Of a stretch of 64,000 bases of DNA, positions 1 to 10,167 are shown piece after piece. Numbering within the stretch: position 1 is the first letter of the stretch; each line of letters starts with the position of its first letter. Origin of the DNA: Arthrobacter sp. B1805. Lineage in GTDB: Bacteria; Actinomycetota; Actinomycetes; Actinomycetales; Micrococcaceae. The position numbers were made by a program, and so were the translations under genes. Below the pieces are notes generated by a model, which worked only from the letters and a program-made list of their open reading frames with translations, made no database searches and was not told the origin of the DNA. The stretch spans positions 159,591 to 223,590 of the forward strand of contig NZ_PJIQ01000008.1 of NCBI RefSeq assembly GCF_002929745.1. The letters are read 5' to 3'.

Positions 1-173
1 AACATCGGGTGTACCTCTTTCGGCTTGTGCAGCCAGTCTACGAAGGACGGGACGGCGGGACCGACCGGGTCGCGGCCGAGCGGTGTCATGCCTGTCGTCC
101 CGGCGCCGGTCGTTCCTCCCGGCGCGTGGGCTTAAGCAGGAAACCGCCCTGGAACGGGCCACCGAACCCGTCG

Positions 174-203
174 CACCCGGCAGGCAGTCCTGCCTGCCGG
201 GTG
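174..203 (-). terminator. Perfect hairpin downstream of rho
   Basis: A 14-bp perfect inverted repeat (174-187 against 190-203) with a 2-nt centre lies 39 bp past the rho stop. There is no U-tract on the rho side, so it would be a U-less hairpin terminator or an mRNA-end stabiliser. Positions 1-173 show no gene I can support. Confidence 0.5.
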
Positions 204-242
204 GTGTCGAGTCATGGCCGCGTTCCGGGCGGTTCCGTGGTG

Positions 243-2396
243 CTAGTCGGAGTCCTTGGAGCCCAGCGTCGTCTTCTGGACCTGCATCAGGAACTCGACA
301 TTGGACTGCGTCTCCCGGATCTTGTTGGTGAGCAGTTCGAGTGCCTGCTGGGTCTCCAGACCCGACAGCACGCGACGCAGCTTCCACATGATCTTGACCT
401 CGTCGGGCGAGAGCAGGTTCTCCTCACGGCGCGTGCCGGACGCGTTGACGTCCACCGCCGGGAAGATGCGCTTGTCGGCGAGGCTGCGCGAGAGGCGGAG
501 CTCCATGTTGCCCGTACCCTTGAACTCCTCGAAGATGACCTCGTCCATTTTGGACCCGGTCTCGACGAGTGCCGTCGCGAGGATGGTGAGAGAGCCACCG
601 TTCTCGATGTTGCGGGCGGCGCCGAAGAAGCGCTTCGGCGGGTAGAGCGCTGCCGAGTCGACACCACCGGAGAGGATGCGGCCCGACGCCGGAGCGGCCA
701 GGTTGTACGCACGTCCGAGGCGGGTCATCGAGTCGAGGAGCACGACGACGTCCATGCCCATCTCTACGAGGCGCTTGGCGCGCTCGATGGAGAGTTCGGC
801 GACCGTGGTGTGGTCGTCGGCAGGACGGTCGAAGGTCGAGGCGATGACCTCACCCTTGACCGTGCGCTGCATGTCCGTGACTTCCTCGGGGCGCTCGTCC
901 ACGAGGACCATCATGAGGTGGACCTCGGGGTTGTTGATCGTGATCGCGTTGGCGATGGCCTGCAGGATGAGTGTCTTACCGGCCTTCGGGGGCGAGACGA
1001 TCAGACCACGCTGGCCCTTGCCGATCGGAGCCACGAGGTCGATCACGCGCGGACCGATCTTCTTGGGATCGGTTTCGAGGCGCAGGCGGTCCGAAGGGTA
1101 GAGCGGCACGAGCTTCGCGAACTCGACGCGGTCCTTCAGGTCCTCGGCGGGCTTGCCGTTCACCGAGGTGACGCGGACGAGCGCGTTGAACTTCTGGCGG
1201 GCACTGGCCTGGGTCTCGCCCTCGCGGGGTGCACGGATGGCGCCGACGACGGCGTCTCCCTTGCGCAGGTTGTGCTTCTTCACCTGGGCGAGGGACACGT
1301 AGACGTCGTTCGGCCCCGGCAGGTAGCCGGAGGTGCGGACGAACGCGTAGTTCTCGAGCACGTCGAGGATGCCCGCCACCGGCAGCAGGACGTCGTCATC
1401 GGTGACCTCGACGTCGTCGACCTCGGGGTTCTGGTTGCGGCCGCGGCGACGGTCGTTGCGCTCGTTACGGTCGCGGAAGCGGCTGTTGCGGTCCTCGGGG
1501 CCGTTGGAACCGTTGCGGTTCGCGCGGTTGCGACGGTTGCGCCCGCCACCCTCGACGTCGTTGGCGCCATTGCCGTTCGAACGATTGTCACTGCGCTCGC
1601 TGCCGTTGCGGCCGTTGTCGCTCTGGCCATCGCCGTTGGAAGCGCCGCTGTTGGAGCCGTTGCTGCGGTCGTCGTCGCGTCCGCTGCGGGAACGGCTACG
1701 GCGCTCGTTGCGGTCGCCGCGACCCTCGCCCTGCTGGCCGGACGGGACATCGGCCTGGGCATCGTTCTGTCCGGCGTTGTCGGAATCACCCTGGCCGCTG
1801 GACTGCGTATCGTTCTGCCCCGACTGGACGTCGGAACGGTCCTCGCCCCGGCGGTTGCGGCGGTTGCGCTGGTTGCGGCCACCGTTTTCGCGCTCGGTGC
1901 GGTCGCCGCGGTCCTGCTGCTCGCCGGTGGCGTCCTCGACGGCGTCGCGCGACGGGGCCTCGACCTGCTCGCCCGTTCCGACTGTGACGTCGGCGGCGGG
2001 TGCGGAGACGACGCCGTCACTGCCTGCGCGGCGGTTGCGGTTGCGTGTGCGCGGCTGGCGCTCGGCCGGCGCGGACTGCTCGTCCTGGGACCGGTCGGTG
2101 GCGGGCTCGGCCGTGGTGCTGGCGGCGGGGCGCTCGGCGTCGGCGCTGCGCTCGGTGCGCACCGCCGGGGCCTTCTGGCGGTCCGCGACGGCGGACCCGC
2201 GCTGGTGGTCGGAGATCGCCGACACGAGGTCGCTCTTGCGCATCCTCGATCCGCCGGTGATCCCCAGCTGGCCGGCAAGGGCCTGGAGCTGGGCGAGCTT
2301 GAGGCCTGCGAGGCCACTGCTCTTGGAAGTCGATGCGCCGGTTGCTTCAGCGTCTTGGGTGGCCACACCTGGTAACAGGTCAGTGGTTTCAGTCAC
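243..2396 (-). CDS. rho: Transcription termination factor Rho with a long Asn/Arg/Asp-rich insertion
   Basis: Hexameric RNA-dependent ATPase that ends transcription at Rho-dependent terminators. A GTG start is chosen (717 aa) because GGAAGGA sits just upstream; an ATG 23 codons further up lacks support. A Rho_N helical segment lies near residues 28-65. Residues about 66-328 are low complexity, rich in Asn, Arg, Asp, Gly and Gln with RNRRNR-type runs. The cold-shock-like RNA-binding domain starts near 333, and the P-loop SPPKAGKT is at 468-475. E. coli Rho is 419 aa; the excess is the insertion, a trait known from Micrococcus and other actinobacterial Rho proteins and thought to add RNA binding. 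It follows thrB after a 325-bp leader region. Confidence 0.97.
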   Translation of the reverse strand: MTETTDLLPGVATQDAEATGASTSKSSGLAGLKLAQLQALAGQLGITGGSRMRKSDLVSAISDHQRGSAVADRQKAPAVRTERSADAERPAASTTAEPATDRSQDEQSAPAERQPRTRNRNRRAGSDGVVSAPAADVTVGTGEQVEAPSRDAVEDATGEQQDRGDRTERENGGRNQRNRRNRRGEDRSDVQSGQNDTQSSGQGDSDNAGQNDAQADVPSGQQGEGRGDRNERRSRSRSGRDDDRSNGSNSGASNGDGQSDNGRNGSERSDNRSNGNGANDVEGGGRNRRNRANRNGSNGPEDRNSRFRDRNERNDRRRGRNQNPEVDDVEVTDDDVLLPVAGILDVLENYAFVRTSGYLPGPNDVYVSLAQVKKHNLRKGDAVVGAIRAPREGETQASARQKFNALVRVTSVNGKPAEDLKDRVEFAKLVPLYPSDRLRLETDPKKIGPRVIDLVAPIGKGQRGLIVSPPKAGKTLILQAIANAITINNPEVHLMMVLVDERPEEVTDMQRTVKGEVIASTFDRPADDHTTVAELSIERAKRLVEMGMDVVVLLDSMTRLGRAYNLAAPASGRILSGGVDSAALYPPKRFFGAARNIENGGSLTILATALVETGSKMDEVIFEEFKGTGNMELRLSRSLADKRIFPAVDVNASGTRREENLLSPDEVKIMWKLRRVLSGLETQQALELLTNKIRETQSNVEFLMQVQKTTLGSKDSD

Positions 2397-2721
2397 GAAG
2401 GATCCTTCCCCCTCGTCGGGCGGCCACCTGATCAGTGGTCCGCGGTGGTTTGCCCCGTGCCGCAAGGCAGTCCGGGTGGCCGGAGGCGATCCGGCTGCGG
2501 CTGGGTGTGCTGTGAGCCTGAGGATGTCGATGTGCAGGAGGTTGGTTCCGCACGCACAAAGAAAAGGTCGGAGGCTACACCGGAGGTTGTGCCACTGCTG
2601 ATTAGACCTGCAGTTTCGTGGCGGTCTAGAGAAGAAGACGGCCAGCTCAACAGAAGCACACGGTGCCTGTCGACTGACTGGGCAGTTTCACTAGGCACAG
2701 CAGATCCGCGTGAACGGTGTA
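2397..2721 (-). other. 325-bp leader region upstream of rho
   Basis: No gene. On the minus strand a weak promoter candidate, TTGAGC (2650-2645) and TAGACC (2628-2623) with a 16-bp spacer, would give a rho leader of about 220 nt. Nearer rho comes a C-rich, G-poor stretch (2545-2493) that could be a Rho-binding site. Both are inferences from composition. Confidence 0.3.
2493..2545 (-). promoter_or_regulatory. Candidate rut-like C-rich segment in the rho leader
   Basis: Read on the rho-coding strand this stretch is cytosine-rich and poor in guanine, beginning CCAACCTCCTGC and continuing through CACACCCAGCC. Rho autoregulates through its own leader in E. coli; the placement here would allow the same. 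No hairpin or motif beyond composition supports it. Confidence 0.25.
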
Positions 2722-3711
2722 CTACCCTCGGTGCACTCCCACTTTAGCACCTTCCCGCTCCACCACGAGCCGGAGAATCCGCCAGTTCTGCGGCGTGTCG
2801 CCCTGTCCGATCACCCGGCGGATCGCTTCCTCGGCGGCGAGAGCGCCGTCCTCCCCCACGGCGAGGGTCAGGATGCTCGGACCGGCCCCGGAGATGGTGC
2901 TGGCGAAGCCTGCCGAACGGAGTCCACGCAGCAGCGTGGCGCTCGGCAGCATGGCCTGGGCCCGGTAGTCCTGGTGCAGGGAGTCCTGGGTGGCGAAGAA
3001 GAGCAGCGACGGGTCCGTGCTGATGGCGTGCACCAGGAGCGCGGCGCGGCCGGCATTGGCGGCCGCGCTGTGGTGGGACACCGACGGCGGGAGGAGTGCA
3101 CGGGCACTCTCCGTGGAGAGCGCGACGTCCGGCACGGCGACCACGGGAACGACGTCGGGGTGCACATCCACGCGCGTGCTGTGGAAAGCGCGCCCGCTCT
3201 CCCACGAGATGGCCAGCGACCCCATGAGGGCAGGCGCGACGTTGTCGGGGTGACCTTCGATCGAGGCCGCCCACTGCAGGAGGTGACCGGCGTCGAGCCG
3301 CTCGTCGGCGGGCAGCAATGCATTGCCCGCGAGCACGCCGGCCACGATCGCGGCGGCGGAGGACCCCATTCCCCTGCCGTGCGGTATGACGTTGGTCGTG
3401 TCCAGCTCGAGCCCGGGCGCGCGGCGCCCCGCCCGGTGCAGCGTGCTGATGAGGGACCGGGCGATCAGGTGGCTCTCGTCGGTGGGGAGACCCTGGGCGC
3501 CCTCACCTGTGGCACGGACGGTCGTCATCCCGGACGCCGTCGTCCTGACACGGACGGTATCGTGCAGCGTCAGTGCGAGTCCCAGGGTGTCGAACCCCGG
3601 TCCGAGGTTCGCGCTCGTCGCAGGAACGGTAACCTCGACCTCCTGCCCGGCATCGACAGTCGGCAGGTCGAGGACGTCCGCGGGTCGCGGTGCCGCGTGG
3701 AGGCCCGGCAT
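2722..3711 (-). CDS. thrB: Homoserine kinase
   Basis: Phosphorylates homoserine with ATP to O-phosphohomoserine, the substrate of threonine synthase. GHMP-kinase family: the N-terminal ATSANLGPGFDTLGLAL block is near residues 31-47, and the glycine/serine-rich ATP loop HGRGMGSSAA follows near residue 120. At 329 aa it has normal family length. It begins 1 nt after the thrC stop, so the two are co-transcribed and probably translationally coupled. It is the last gene of the aspartate-family block; rho follows after a spacer. No terminator hairpin is evident directly behind it. Confidence 0.96.
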   Translation of the reverse strand: MPGLHAAPRPADVLDLPTVDAGQEVEVTVPATSANLGPGFDTLGLALTLHDTVRVRTTASGMTTVRATGEGAQGLPTDESHLIARSLISTLHRAGRRAPGLELDTTNVIPHGRGMGSSAAAIVAGVLAGNALLPADERLDAGHLLQWAASIEGHPDNVAPALMGSLAISWESGRAFHSTRVDVHPDVVPVVAVPDVALSTESARALLPPSVSHHSAAANAGRAALLVHAISTDPSLLFFATQDSLHQDYRAQAMLPSATLLRGLRSAGFASTISGAGPSILTLAVGEDGALAAEEAIRRVIGQGDTPQNWRILRLVVEREGAKVGVHRG

Positions 3712-3712
3712 G

Positions 3713-4816
3713 TCAGTCCTCGAGACCGAGCGCGGCGGCGACGCTCACGACGTCGAACTCGACCTTCGTGGGCTCGACGTCGGCACCGTCCGCCGTGCGC
3801 AGCGCCCACTGCGGGTCCTTCAGCCCGTGACCCGTGACGGTGATGACGATCGTCTTGCCCGCGGGGACCATGCCCTCCGCGTACTTCTTGATGAGTCCCG
3901 CGACCCCGGCCGCCGAGGCAGGCTCCACGAAGACTCCCTCGCGGGAGGACAGCCACCGGTGCGCGTCGAGGATCTCCTCGTCCGTCACGGCCTCGATGAG
4001 TCCACCGGACTCGTCCCGTGCGGCGACCGCGAAGTCCCAGGAGGCGGGATTGCCGATCCGGATGGCGGTCGCGATCGTATCGGGCTCCGTGATCGGGTGA
4101 CCCTTGACGAGCGGCGATGCACCCTCGGCCTGGAAGCCCCACATGATCGGGGTGCGCGTGGCGACGGCGGGAAGCTCACCGTGGTGCATCGAGGCGTAGG
4201 GTGCCGCGTACTCCTTGTAACCCTTCCAGTACGCGCTGATGTTGCCGGCGTTGCCGACGGGCATCAGATGGTAGTCGGGAGCATCACCCAGGGTGTCGAC
4301 GACCTCGAAGGCGGCGGTCTTCTGACCCTCGAGGCGCGCAGGGTTGACCGAGTTCACGAGGAACACGGGATAGGCCTCCGCGAGCTTCCTGGCGACGTCG
4401 AGGCAGTTGTCGAAATTCCCGTTGACCTGCAGGAGCTGCGCGCCGTGTGCGATGGCCTGGCTCAATTTGCCCATGGAGATCTTGCCGTCGGGCACCAGGA
4501 CGGCGCACGTGATGCCGGCCTGCGTGGCGTAGGCGGCGGCGGAAGCGGACGTGTTGCCCGTCGACGCACACACGACGGCCTTGGCTCCGGCAGCTACGGC
4601 AGCCGTCATGGCCATCGTCATGCCACGGTCCTTGAACGACCCCGTGGGGTTCATGCCCTCGACCTTGAGGTAGACGGCGGAACCCGTCAGCTCCGAGAGG
4701 TGCCGTGCGTGCACGAGTGGCGTTCCACCCTCGCCGAGGGTGATGACCTCGGTGGCATCGGTGACGGGCAGGCGTTCGGCGTACTCGCGGATGACTCCGC
4801 GCCACTGGTGGGCCAC
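3713..4816 (-). CDS. thrC: Threonine synthase
   Basis: Pyridoxal-phosphate enzyme converting O-phosphohomoserine to threonine and phosphate. The PLP lysine is K62 in [10 protein letters not shown], and the phosphate-binding loop is the GNAGN stretch near residue 188. At 367 aa it belongs to the shorter class found in actinobacteria and Bacillus rather than the E. coli/yeast long class. It starts with GTG immediately next to the hom stop codon, with no intergenic space, and is followed 1 nt later by thrB. This fits a single hom-thrC-thrB transcript. Confidence 0.96.
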   Translation of the reverse strand: MAHQWRGVIREYAERLPVTDATEVITLGEGGTPLVHARHLSELTGSAVYLKVEGMNPTGSFKDRGMTMAMTAAVAAGAKAVVCASTGNTSASAAAYATQAGITCAVLVPDGKISMGKLSQAIAHGAQLLQVNGNFDNCLDVARKLAEAYPVFLVNSVNPARLEGQKTAAFEVVDTLGDAPDYHLMPVGNAGNISAYWKGYKEYAAPYASMHHGELPAVATRTPIMWGFQAEGASPLVKGHPITEPDTIATAIRIGNPASWDFAVAARDESGGLIEAVTDEEILDAHRWLSSREGVFVEPASAAGVAGLIKKYAEGMVPAGKTIVITVTGHGLKDPQWALRTADGADVEPTKVEFDVVSVAAALGLED

Positions 4817-6148
4817 TTAGATTCCCTCTACTCGGAGAACGGATGATACGGCGGTGATGACATCGAGAGCGGCGACCTGCTTGACCGTCGCGGCGAGGGA
4901 CGCCTCGGGCGCACGGTGCGTGACGATCCGCAACGCGGCCGTGGTGCCGCCGTCGGGCCCGCCCTGGTGGATGCGCTGGCGCATCGTCTCGATGGACACG
5001 CCGTTCTCGGCGAAGATCTGCGCGATGCGCGCCAGGACGCCGGGCTGGTCGGCGACCTGCAGGCCGATGCAGTAGCTCGTCCGGACGGTGTCCAGGCTCA
5101 GCGGCGGAACGTGGCCGGTGGTGGTCTCCGTGCGGCCCGGGCCACCGAGCACCATCCTCCGTGCGGCACTGACGACGTCGCCGAGCACGGCCGACGCCGT
5201 AGGGGTACCGCCTGCACCCTGGCCGTAGAACATGAGCTCGCCGGCGTTCTCGGCCTCGACGAAGACGGCGTTGAAGGCGCCACGGACGGCTGCGAGCGGG
5301 TGTGACCTCGGCAGGAGGGTCGGGTGGACGCGCACGCCTACCCCCGGCGCACCGGCGTCGTCGGTCAGCATCTCCGCGATCGCCAGCAGCTTGATGACGT
5401 AGCCGTCCTCGGCGGCGGCCGCGATGTCGTCGGCCGTGACGGCGGTGATGCCCTCGCAGTAGACGTTCTCAAGGGCGAAGCGTGTGTGGAAGGAAAGCGA
5501 GGCGAGGATCGCGGCCTTCGCGGCGGCGTCGTGCCCTTCGACGTCGGCGGTCGGATCCGCCTCGGCGTAGCCGAGGTCCTGGGCGGCCTTCAGGGCGTCG
5601 GCGAACTGTGCTCCCGTGGAGTCCATCTGGTCGAGGATGTAGTTCGTCGTCCCGTTGACGATGCCGAGTACGCGCGTGATGCGGTCTCCGGAGAGGCTGT
5701 CGCGGATCGGGCGGAGGATCGGAACGGCACCCGCGACGGCGGCCTCGTAGGACAGCTGGACGCCCGCGGCGTCCGCCTGCTCGTAGAGCTCGGGACCGTC
5801 CTGCGCGAGCAGGGCCTTGTTGCCGCTGACCACGGTGGCGCCGTGGCGGATCGCGCGCAGGATGAGCGTCTTGGCAGGCTCGATGCCTCCCATCAGCTCG
5901 ATGACGATGTCCGCCTTCTCCACGAGCGCCTCGGCATCCGTCGTGAGGAGCCCGTCGGGGAGCACGACGTCGCGCTGCGCATCCAGGGTGCGGACGGCCA
6001 CGCCGACGAGTTCGAGCGGGGCGCCGGCACGACGGCCGAGGTTCTCCGCGTCCTCGAGGAGGATGCGGGCTACCTGCGACCCGACGTTGCCGCAGCCGAG
6101 CAGGGCTACGCGCAGGGGCTGTGCGGTGGGCGTTGATGGGTAGTTCAT
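4817..6148 (-). CDS. hom: Homoserine dehydrogenase with ACT domain
   Basis: NAD(P)-dependent reduction of aspartate semialdehyde to homoserine, the branch toward threonine and methionine. The Rossmann motif is LGCGNVGSQ near the N-terminus and the catalytic domain is in the middle. A C-terminal ACT domain (about residues 355-443, ADQPGVLARIAQIF) usually binds threonine for feedback inhibition. The ATG at 6148 is chosen (443 aa) because it overlaps the lysA stop as ATGA and starts directly before the NAD fold; the open frame extends upstream only because it runs through lysA. Confidence 0.96.
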   Translation of the reverse strand: MNYPSTPTAQPLRVALLGCGNVGSQVARILLEDAENLGRRAGAPLELVGVAVRTLDAQRDVVLPDGLLTTDAEALVEKADIVIELMGGIEPAKTLILRAIRHGATVVSGNKALLAQDGPELYEQADAAGVQLSYEAAVAGAVPILRPIRDSLSGDRITRVLGIVNGTTNYILDQMDSTGAQFADALKAAQDLGYAEADPTADVEGHDAAAKAAILASLSFHTRFALENVYCEGITAVTADDIAAAAEDGYVIKLLAIAEMLTDDAGAPGVGVRVHPTLLPRSHPLAAVRGAFNAVFVEAENAGELMFYGQGAGGTPTASAVLGDVVSAARRMVLGGPGRTETTTGHVPPLSLDTVRTSYCIGLQVADQPGVLARIAQIFAENGVSIETMRQRIHQGGPDGGTTAALRIVTHRAPEASLAATVKQVAALDVITAVSSVLRVEGI

Positions 6149-7680
6149 GCTGTCCGTGAGGCTCCTGGATCCGTGGCGGGCACTGCGGTTTCGCGCTGGA
6201 CGTCCCTGCGGAACAGGTCCTCCTCCGTCTCGCCCCGCACGATCAGCCGAGCGACACCGTCGGCCACCGCCACGACGGGCGGACGCGTCAGGTAGTTGTA
6301 GTTGCTCGCGAGCACCCAGCAATAGGCGCCGGTGCCCGGAACGGCGAGGAGGTCACCGGCGCTGGTGTCCTCGGGGAGGTAGACGTCCCTCACCACAATG
6401 TCACCGCTCTCGCAGTGTTTTCCAACCACGCGTGACAGTACGGGCTGCGCCTCGGGCGTCCGGGAGGCCAGGACGGCCGAGTAATCCGCGCCGTAGAGCA
6501 CCGGACGCGCGTTGTCACTCATGCCGCCGTCCACCGACACATAGCGTCGTGGATGCGTAACGGAGGTGTCGACCGCGACCTCCGATCCGTTCGCAGCCGC
6601 GTCGACGCGCACCGTCTTCGTGGTGCCGGCGGTGTACAGCGTGAAGGTGGTCGGGCCGACGATAGCGCGTCCGGGCTCGATCGAGATCCGCGGCACGCGC
6701 AGCTCCAGCTCGCCGCACGTCGCCCCGACGACGGCCGCCATGGCCTGCGCGATCTCCGCCGCGGGCCGCGGCTCGTCCGCCTCTGTATAGGCGATGCCAT
6801 ACCCGCCGCCGAGATCGAGTTCCGCGAGTTCGACGCCGTGGCGGTCACGCACTCCCGCGAGGAAACCGAGGAGTCGCTGCGCCGCGAGCTCGAACCCTTC
6901 CGGTTCGAAGATCTGCGAACCGATGTGGCAGTGCACGCCGAGCAGGTTGATGCCCGGGTGCGCCAGCGCGTCGGCGACCGCGCGGGCTGCCGGCGAGCTG
7001 CCGCCGTCGTCGTTGCCATCCGCCTGGCCCGGGCCCTGCTCCGTCGTCAGCGACAGACCGAACTTCTGGTCCTCGTGCGCCGTCGCGATGAACTCATGGG
7101 TGTGGGCGTGGACGCCCGGCGTCAGCCGGATCATCACGTTGGCCTGGCGTCCGAGCTGCAGCGCGAGGTCACCGACGAGCGAGACCTCCTGCAGGCTGTC
7201 CACGACGATCCGGCCCAGATCGGCCTCGATCGCACGCGTGATCTCCGCCGCGGACTTGTTGTTGCCGTGGAGTCCCAGTTTGTGGCCGGGAAGTCCCGCG
7301 CGGAGCGCTACCGCCAGCTCTCCCCCGGAGCACGTGTCGAGCCCGAGGCCCTCCTCCCGGACCCAGTGCGCCACTTCCGTGCACAGGAAGGACTTGCCCG
7401 CGTAGAACACGTCGACTCCCCCGCACAACTCCCGGAAGGCGTCGTCGAAGGCGTCCCGGAACGTTGCGGCACGGGTTCGGAAGTCCCTTTCGGACACGAC
7501 GAACAACGGCGTGCCGTACTGCTCGGCGAGCTCCGACACGGAGACTCCGTCGACCCGCAGGACGCCGTCCGGTCCGCGGTCCACGTCCTCGGCCCACAGC
7601 TTGGAATCGAGCCGTGCCTGGTCTGCGGGAACGGACAGCCAGGAGGGTGCCAGCGGGGATGCTTCGGCGGCCACGGTCAC
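6145..7680 (-). CDS. lysA: Diaminopimelate decarboxylase
   Basis: PLP enzyme that decarboxylates meso-diaminopimelate to lysine. The fold-III alanine-racemase-like barrel has PLP lysine K96 (FYAGKSF), the [10 protein letters not shown] motif and the glycine-rich [12 protein letters not shown]. At 511 aa it is somewhat long for the family, partly because of a Gly/Asp/Ser-rich insertion ([14 protein letters not shown]) in the barrel. The GTG at 7680 is preferred: it overlaps the argS stop as GTGA and has GGAGAGG just upstream. The 3' end overlaps hom by 4 nt, so argS-lysA-hom look translationally coupled. Confidence 0.95.
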   Translation of the reverse strand: MTVAAEASPLAPSWLSVPADQARLDSKLWAEDVDRGPDGVLRVDGVSVSELAEQYGTPLFVVSERDFRTRAATFRDAFDDAFRELCGGVDVFYAGKSFLCTEVAHWVREEGLGLDTCSGGELAVALRAGLPGHKLGLHGNNKSAAEITRAIEADLGRIVVDSLQEVSLVGDLALQLGRQANVMIRLTPGVHAHTHEFIATAHEDQKFGLSLTTEQGPGQADGNDDGGSSPAARAVADALAHPGINLLGVHCHIGSQIFEPEGFELAAQRLLGFLAGVRDRHGVELAELDLGGGYGIAYTEADEPRPAAEIAQAMAAVVGATCGELELRVPRISIEPGRAIVGPTTFTLYTAGTTKTVRVDAAANGSEVAVDTSVTHPRRYVSVDGGMSDNARPVLYGADYSAVLASRTPEAQPVLSRVVGKHCESGDIVVRDVYLPEDTSAGDLLAVPGTGAYCWVLASNYNYLTRPPVVAVADGVARLIVRGETEEDLFRRDVQRETAVPATDPGASRTA

Positions 7681-9326
7681 ATCCTCTCCGGTGCGGACAC
7701 ACCCAGGAGGTGAAGGCCGTTGGCCAGGACCTGCTGCGTGGCGTTGTTCAGCCACAGGCGGGAGCGGTGGACGTCCTCGACCGGCGCGTCACCGAGCGGT
7801 GCGACACGGCAGGCGTCGTACCAGCGGTGGTACGTGCCCGCGATGACCTCGAGATGGCGGGCCACGCGATGCGGCTCGCGGAACGTCGCGGACTGCGCGA
7901 CGACGCCGGGGAACTGTCCGAGGGCGGCCAGCAGTTCACCCTCGGTGGGGTGGCTGAGCGAGGCGGCGTCGAAACCACTCGTGTCGACACCGGCTGATAC
8001 GGCGTTGCGGGCGACCGCGTGCGTCCTCGCGTGGGCGTACTGCACGTAGAACACCGGGTTCTCGTTCGTGCGCCTGGTGAGGAGATCGAGGTCGATATCG
8101 ATGTTCGAGTCGGCGGAGAACCGGGCCAGGGTGTACCTGGCGGCGTCGACACCGACCGCGTCGACCAGGTCCTCCAGTGTCACCACGGTCCCCGCGCGCT
8201 TGGACATGCGGACGGGCGCACCGTTCTGCACGAGGTTCACCATCTGACCGATGAGGACCTCGACGGTGTCGGGATCATCGCCCAGGGCTGCGGCTGCAGC
8301 CTTCAGCCGTGCGACGTAGCCGTGGTGGTCCGCACCGAGCATGATGATGTTGAGGTCGAAGCCACGCCTGCGCTTGTTGACGTAGTAGCCGATGTCGCCC
8401 GCGATGTAGGCCGGCGATCCGTCCGACTTGATGACCACACGGTCCCGATCGTCGCCGAAGTCGGTCGACCTGAGCCACCATGCGCCGTCTTCGAAGAAGA
8501 GGTTCCCCGATTCCTTCAACTGCTCGAGGAGGCCGCCGACGAAGTCGTTCTCGAACAGGGAGTGCTCGTGGAAGTAGACGTCGAAGTCGACGCCGAAGTC
8601 ATGGAGCGACTTCTTGATGTCGGTGAACATGAAGTCGACGCCGACCACGCGGAAGCGCTCGATCGCCTCCGCCTCCTCGAGGGACAGGATGTCCGGTTCG
8701 GCGGCGACGACACGCTGCGCGATGTCCTCGATGTACTGACCGCCGTAGCCGTCCTCGGGAGCGGCGTTCCCCGACGCGCTCGCATGGAGCGAGCGGGCGA
8801 ACCGGTCGATCTGCGCTCCGTGGTCGTTGAAGTAGTACTCGCGCACGACCGAGGCGCCCTGCGACTGGAGCACGCGGGCGAGTGCATCCCCGACTGCGGC
8901 CCAGCGGGTACCGCCGATGTGGATGGGACCGGTGGGATTGGCGGAGACGAATTCGAGGTTGATCTTCTGGCCGCGGAGGGCGTCGCTGCCGCCGTAGGCC
9001 GGACCCGCCTCGACGATGGTGCGGGCGAGCTCACCTGCCGCTCCGGCGTCGAGCGTGATGTTGAGAAAGCCCGGACCGGCGATGTCGACACTCTTCACGC
9101 CGTCGATCCCGGCGAGCCGATCGCTGAGGAGCTGGGCGAACTCACGCGGGTTCATCCCGGCCTTCTTGCCCAGCTGCAGGGCGATGTTCGTGGCCCAGTC
9201 GCCGTGCTCCCGGTTCTTCGGCCGCTCCACGCGCACCTCGGAGGGGAGGTCGACGCTGAAGGCACCGGCCTCGACGGCGTCCTTCAGGCATGCGGAAATA
9301 GCGGCAGAGAGTTCTTCGGGAGTCAC
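7677..9326 (-). CDS. argS: Arginyl-tRNA synthetase
   Basis: Class Ia synthetase charging tRNA-Arg. It has an Arg N-terminal additional domain (about residues 1-95), the HIGH-type signature PTGPIHIGG (HIGG at 136-139), the KMSKS-type MSKRAG motif, and a C-terminal DALR anticodon-binding domain ending in the typical LGVSAPERM tail. Length 549 aa is normal. The GTG start has no Shine-Dalgarno sequence but lies 6 nt behind a TATGCT box, which suggests a leaderless mRNA. It heads the argS-lysA-hom-thrC-thrB block, the same order found in other actinobacteria. Confidence 0.97.
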   Translation of the reverse strand: MTPEELSAAISACLKDAVEAGAFSVDLPSEVRVERPKNREHGDWATNIALQLGKKAGMNPREFAQLLSDRLAGIDGVKSVDIAGPGFLNITLDAGAAGELARTIVEAGPAYGGSDALRGQKINLEFVSANPTGPIHIGGTRWAAVGDALARVLQSQGASVVREYYFNDHGAQIDRFARSLHASASGNAAPEDGYGGQYIEDIAQRVVAAEPDILSLEEAEAIERFRVVGVDFMFTDIKKSLHDFGVDFDVYFHEHSLFENDFVGGLLEQLKESGNLFFEDGAWWLRSTDFGDDRDRVVIKSDGSPAYIAGDIGYYVNKRRRGFDLNIIMLGADHHGYVARLKAAAAALGDDPDTVEVLIGQMVNLVQNGAPVRMSKRAGTVVTLEDLVDAVGVDAARYTLARFSADSNIDIDLDLLTRRTNENPVFYVQYAHARTHAVARNAVSAGVDTSGFDAASLSHPTEGELLAALGQFPGVVAQSATFREPHRVARHLEVIAGTYHRWYDACRVAPLGDAPVEDVHRSRLWLNNATQQVLANGLHLLGVSAPERM

Positions 9327-9332
9327 CCGTCA

Positions 9333-9338
9333 AGCATA
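9333..9338 (-). promoter_or_regulatory. Candidate -10 box of leaderless argS
   Basis: TATGCT on the minus strand ends 6 nt before the argS GTG, which places the likely transcription start on the start codon. No convincing -35 element is visible. Confidence 0.4.
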
Positions 9339-9569
9339 GCGGCGCGGCCTCCGGCACCCCGGATTTCGTGACGCGGGCAACGGGAAGCCCACGGCCCCGC
9401 CCGCCCCGGAGGAGAGAAGTGACGCGGATAACAGTCCATACCGCCGGAGGAAACGAATCCAGTCATGGAACGTTGGACCTGACAGAACGATCGGTCGTAG
9501 ATTCAACCTTCTCCTTCGGTGCGGAACCATCCGCCCGGTCCCGACCCGACGATCCGCCAGGAGCACACA

Positions 9570-10157
9570 GTGACCAGTACAGGCCAGACCGAGACCCCCT
9601 CGACGACGCTCGCCCCGCGAACGGCGTTCCCGCTGCACAAGCGCGTGCTGACAGCCCTGGCCGCCGTCTCGATCCTCGGGGCAGCGGGGTGTGCCGGGGC
9701 GGAGGCCGAGAGCCCGGCGTCCGGGTCACCGGCAGCCGAGGCCCCGACCGGCGCCACCACGACCGCACCGACGAGCACTGAGGAACCGGCGACTGCGGCG
9801 CCCAGCGGGTCCGCGGCGGCGAACGACCCGGCGCCCACGGCGGCTGCAGCCAGCGACCAGACCTACACGGACGGTACCTACACCCAGACGGGCTCCTACC
9901 AGTCCCCCGCGGGTCCGGAGGAAGTGGGCGTGACGATCACGCTCGAGGCCGACGTCGTCACCGCCGTCGAGGTCGAGCCGATGCCCGACAACCCGACCAC
10001 CACGATGTACCAGGAGCGCTTCGCCGGCGGTATCTCCGACGCCATCGTCGGGAAGAAGCTCGATGAGCTCGCTGTCGACAAGGTGGCGGGTTCCTCCCTG
10101 ACCAGCGGCGGCTTCAACGAAGCGACCGGCAAGATCAAGAGCGAAGCGCAGATCTAG
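9570..10157 (+). CDS. FMN-binding-domain lipoprotein, probable ApbE flavinylation substrate
   Basis: Exported protein expected to carry covalent FMN and pass electrons outside the membrane. The GTG at 9570 (195 aa) has AGGAG 6 nt upstream. A signal sequence (about 22-41) ends in AAGC with C41 as candidate lipid-anchored cysteine; Ala at -3 makes the lipobox relaxed. An Ala/Pro/Thr/Ser-rich linker follows to about residue 95, then an FMN_bind domain. Near the C-terminus DKVAGSSLTSGG matches the ApbE target pattern Dxx(S/T/A)Gx(S/T), which makes S176 the likely acceptor. The next genes are apbE and a membrane reductase. The assignment rests on domain and context. Confidence 0.85.
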   Translation: MTSTGQTETPSTTLAPRTAFPLHKRVLTALAAVSILGAAGCAGAEAESPASGSPAAEAPTGATTTAPTSTEEPATAAPSGSAAANDPAPTAAAASDQTYTDGTYTQTGSYQSPAGPEEVGVTITLEADVVTAVEVEPMPDNPTTTMYQERFAGGISDAIVGKKLDELAVDKVAGSSLTSGGFNEATGKIKSEAQI

Positions 10158-10167
10158 GCGTCCCGGC

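Noticed and set aside
9..2375. A 788-codon open frame on the plus strand across rho
   Set aside because: It is the antisense shadow of rho, kept open by GC-rich codons; the protein is Val/Leu/Ala-biased and has no domain.
9330..9638. A 102-codon minus-strand frame upstream of argS
   Set aside because: It crosses the divergent promoter region, is Arg/Gly-rich, and argS has a consistent leaderless promoter there.
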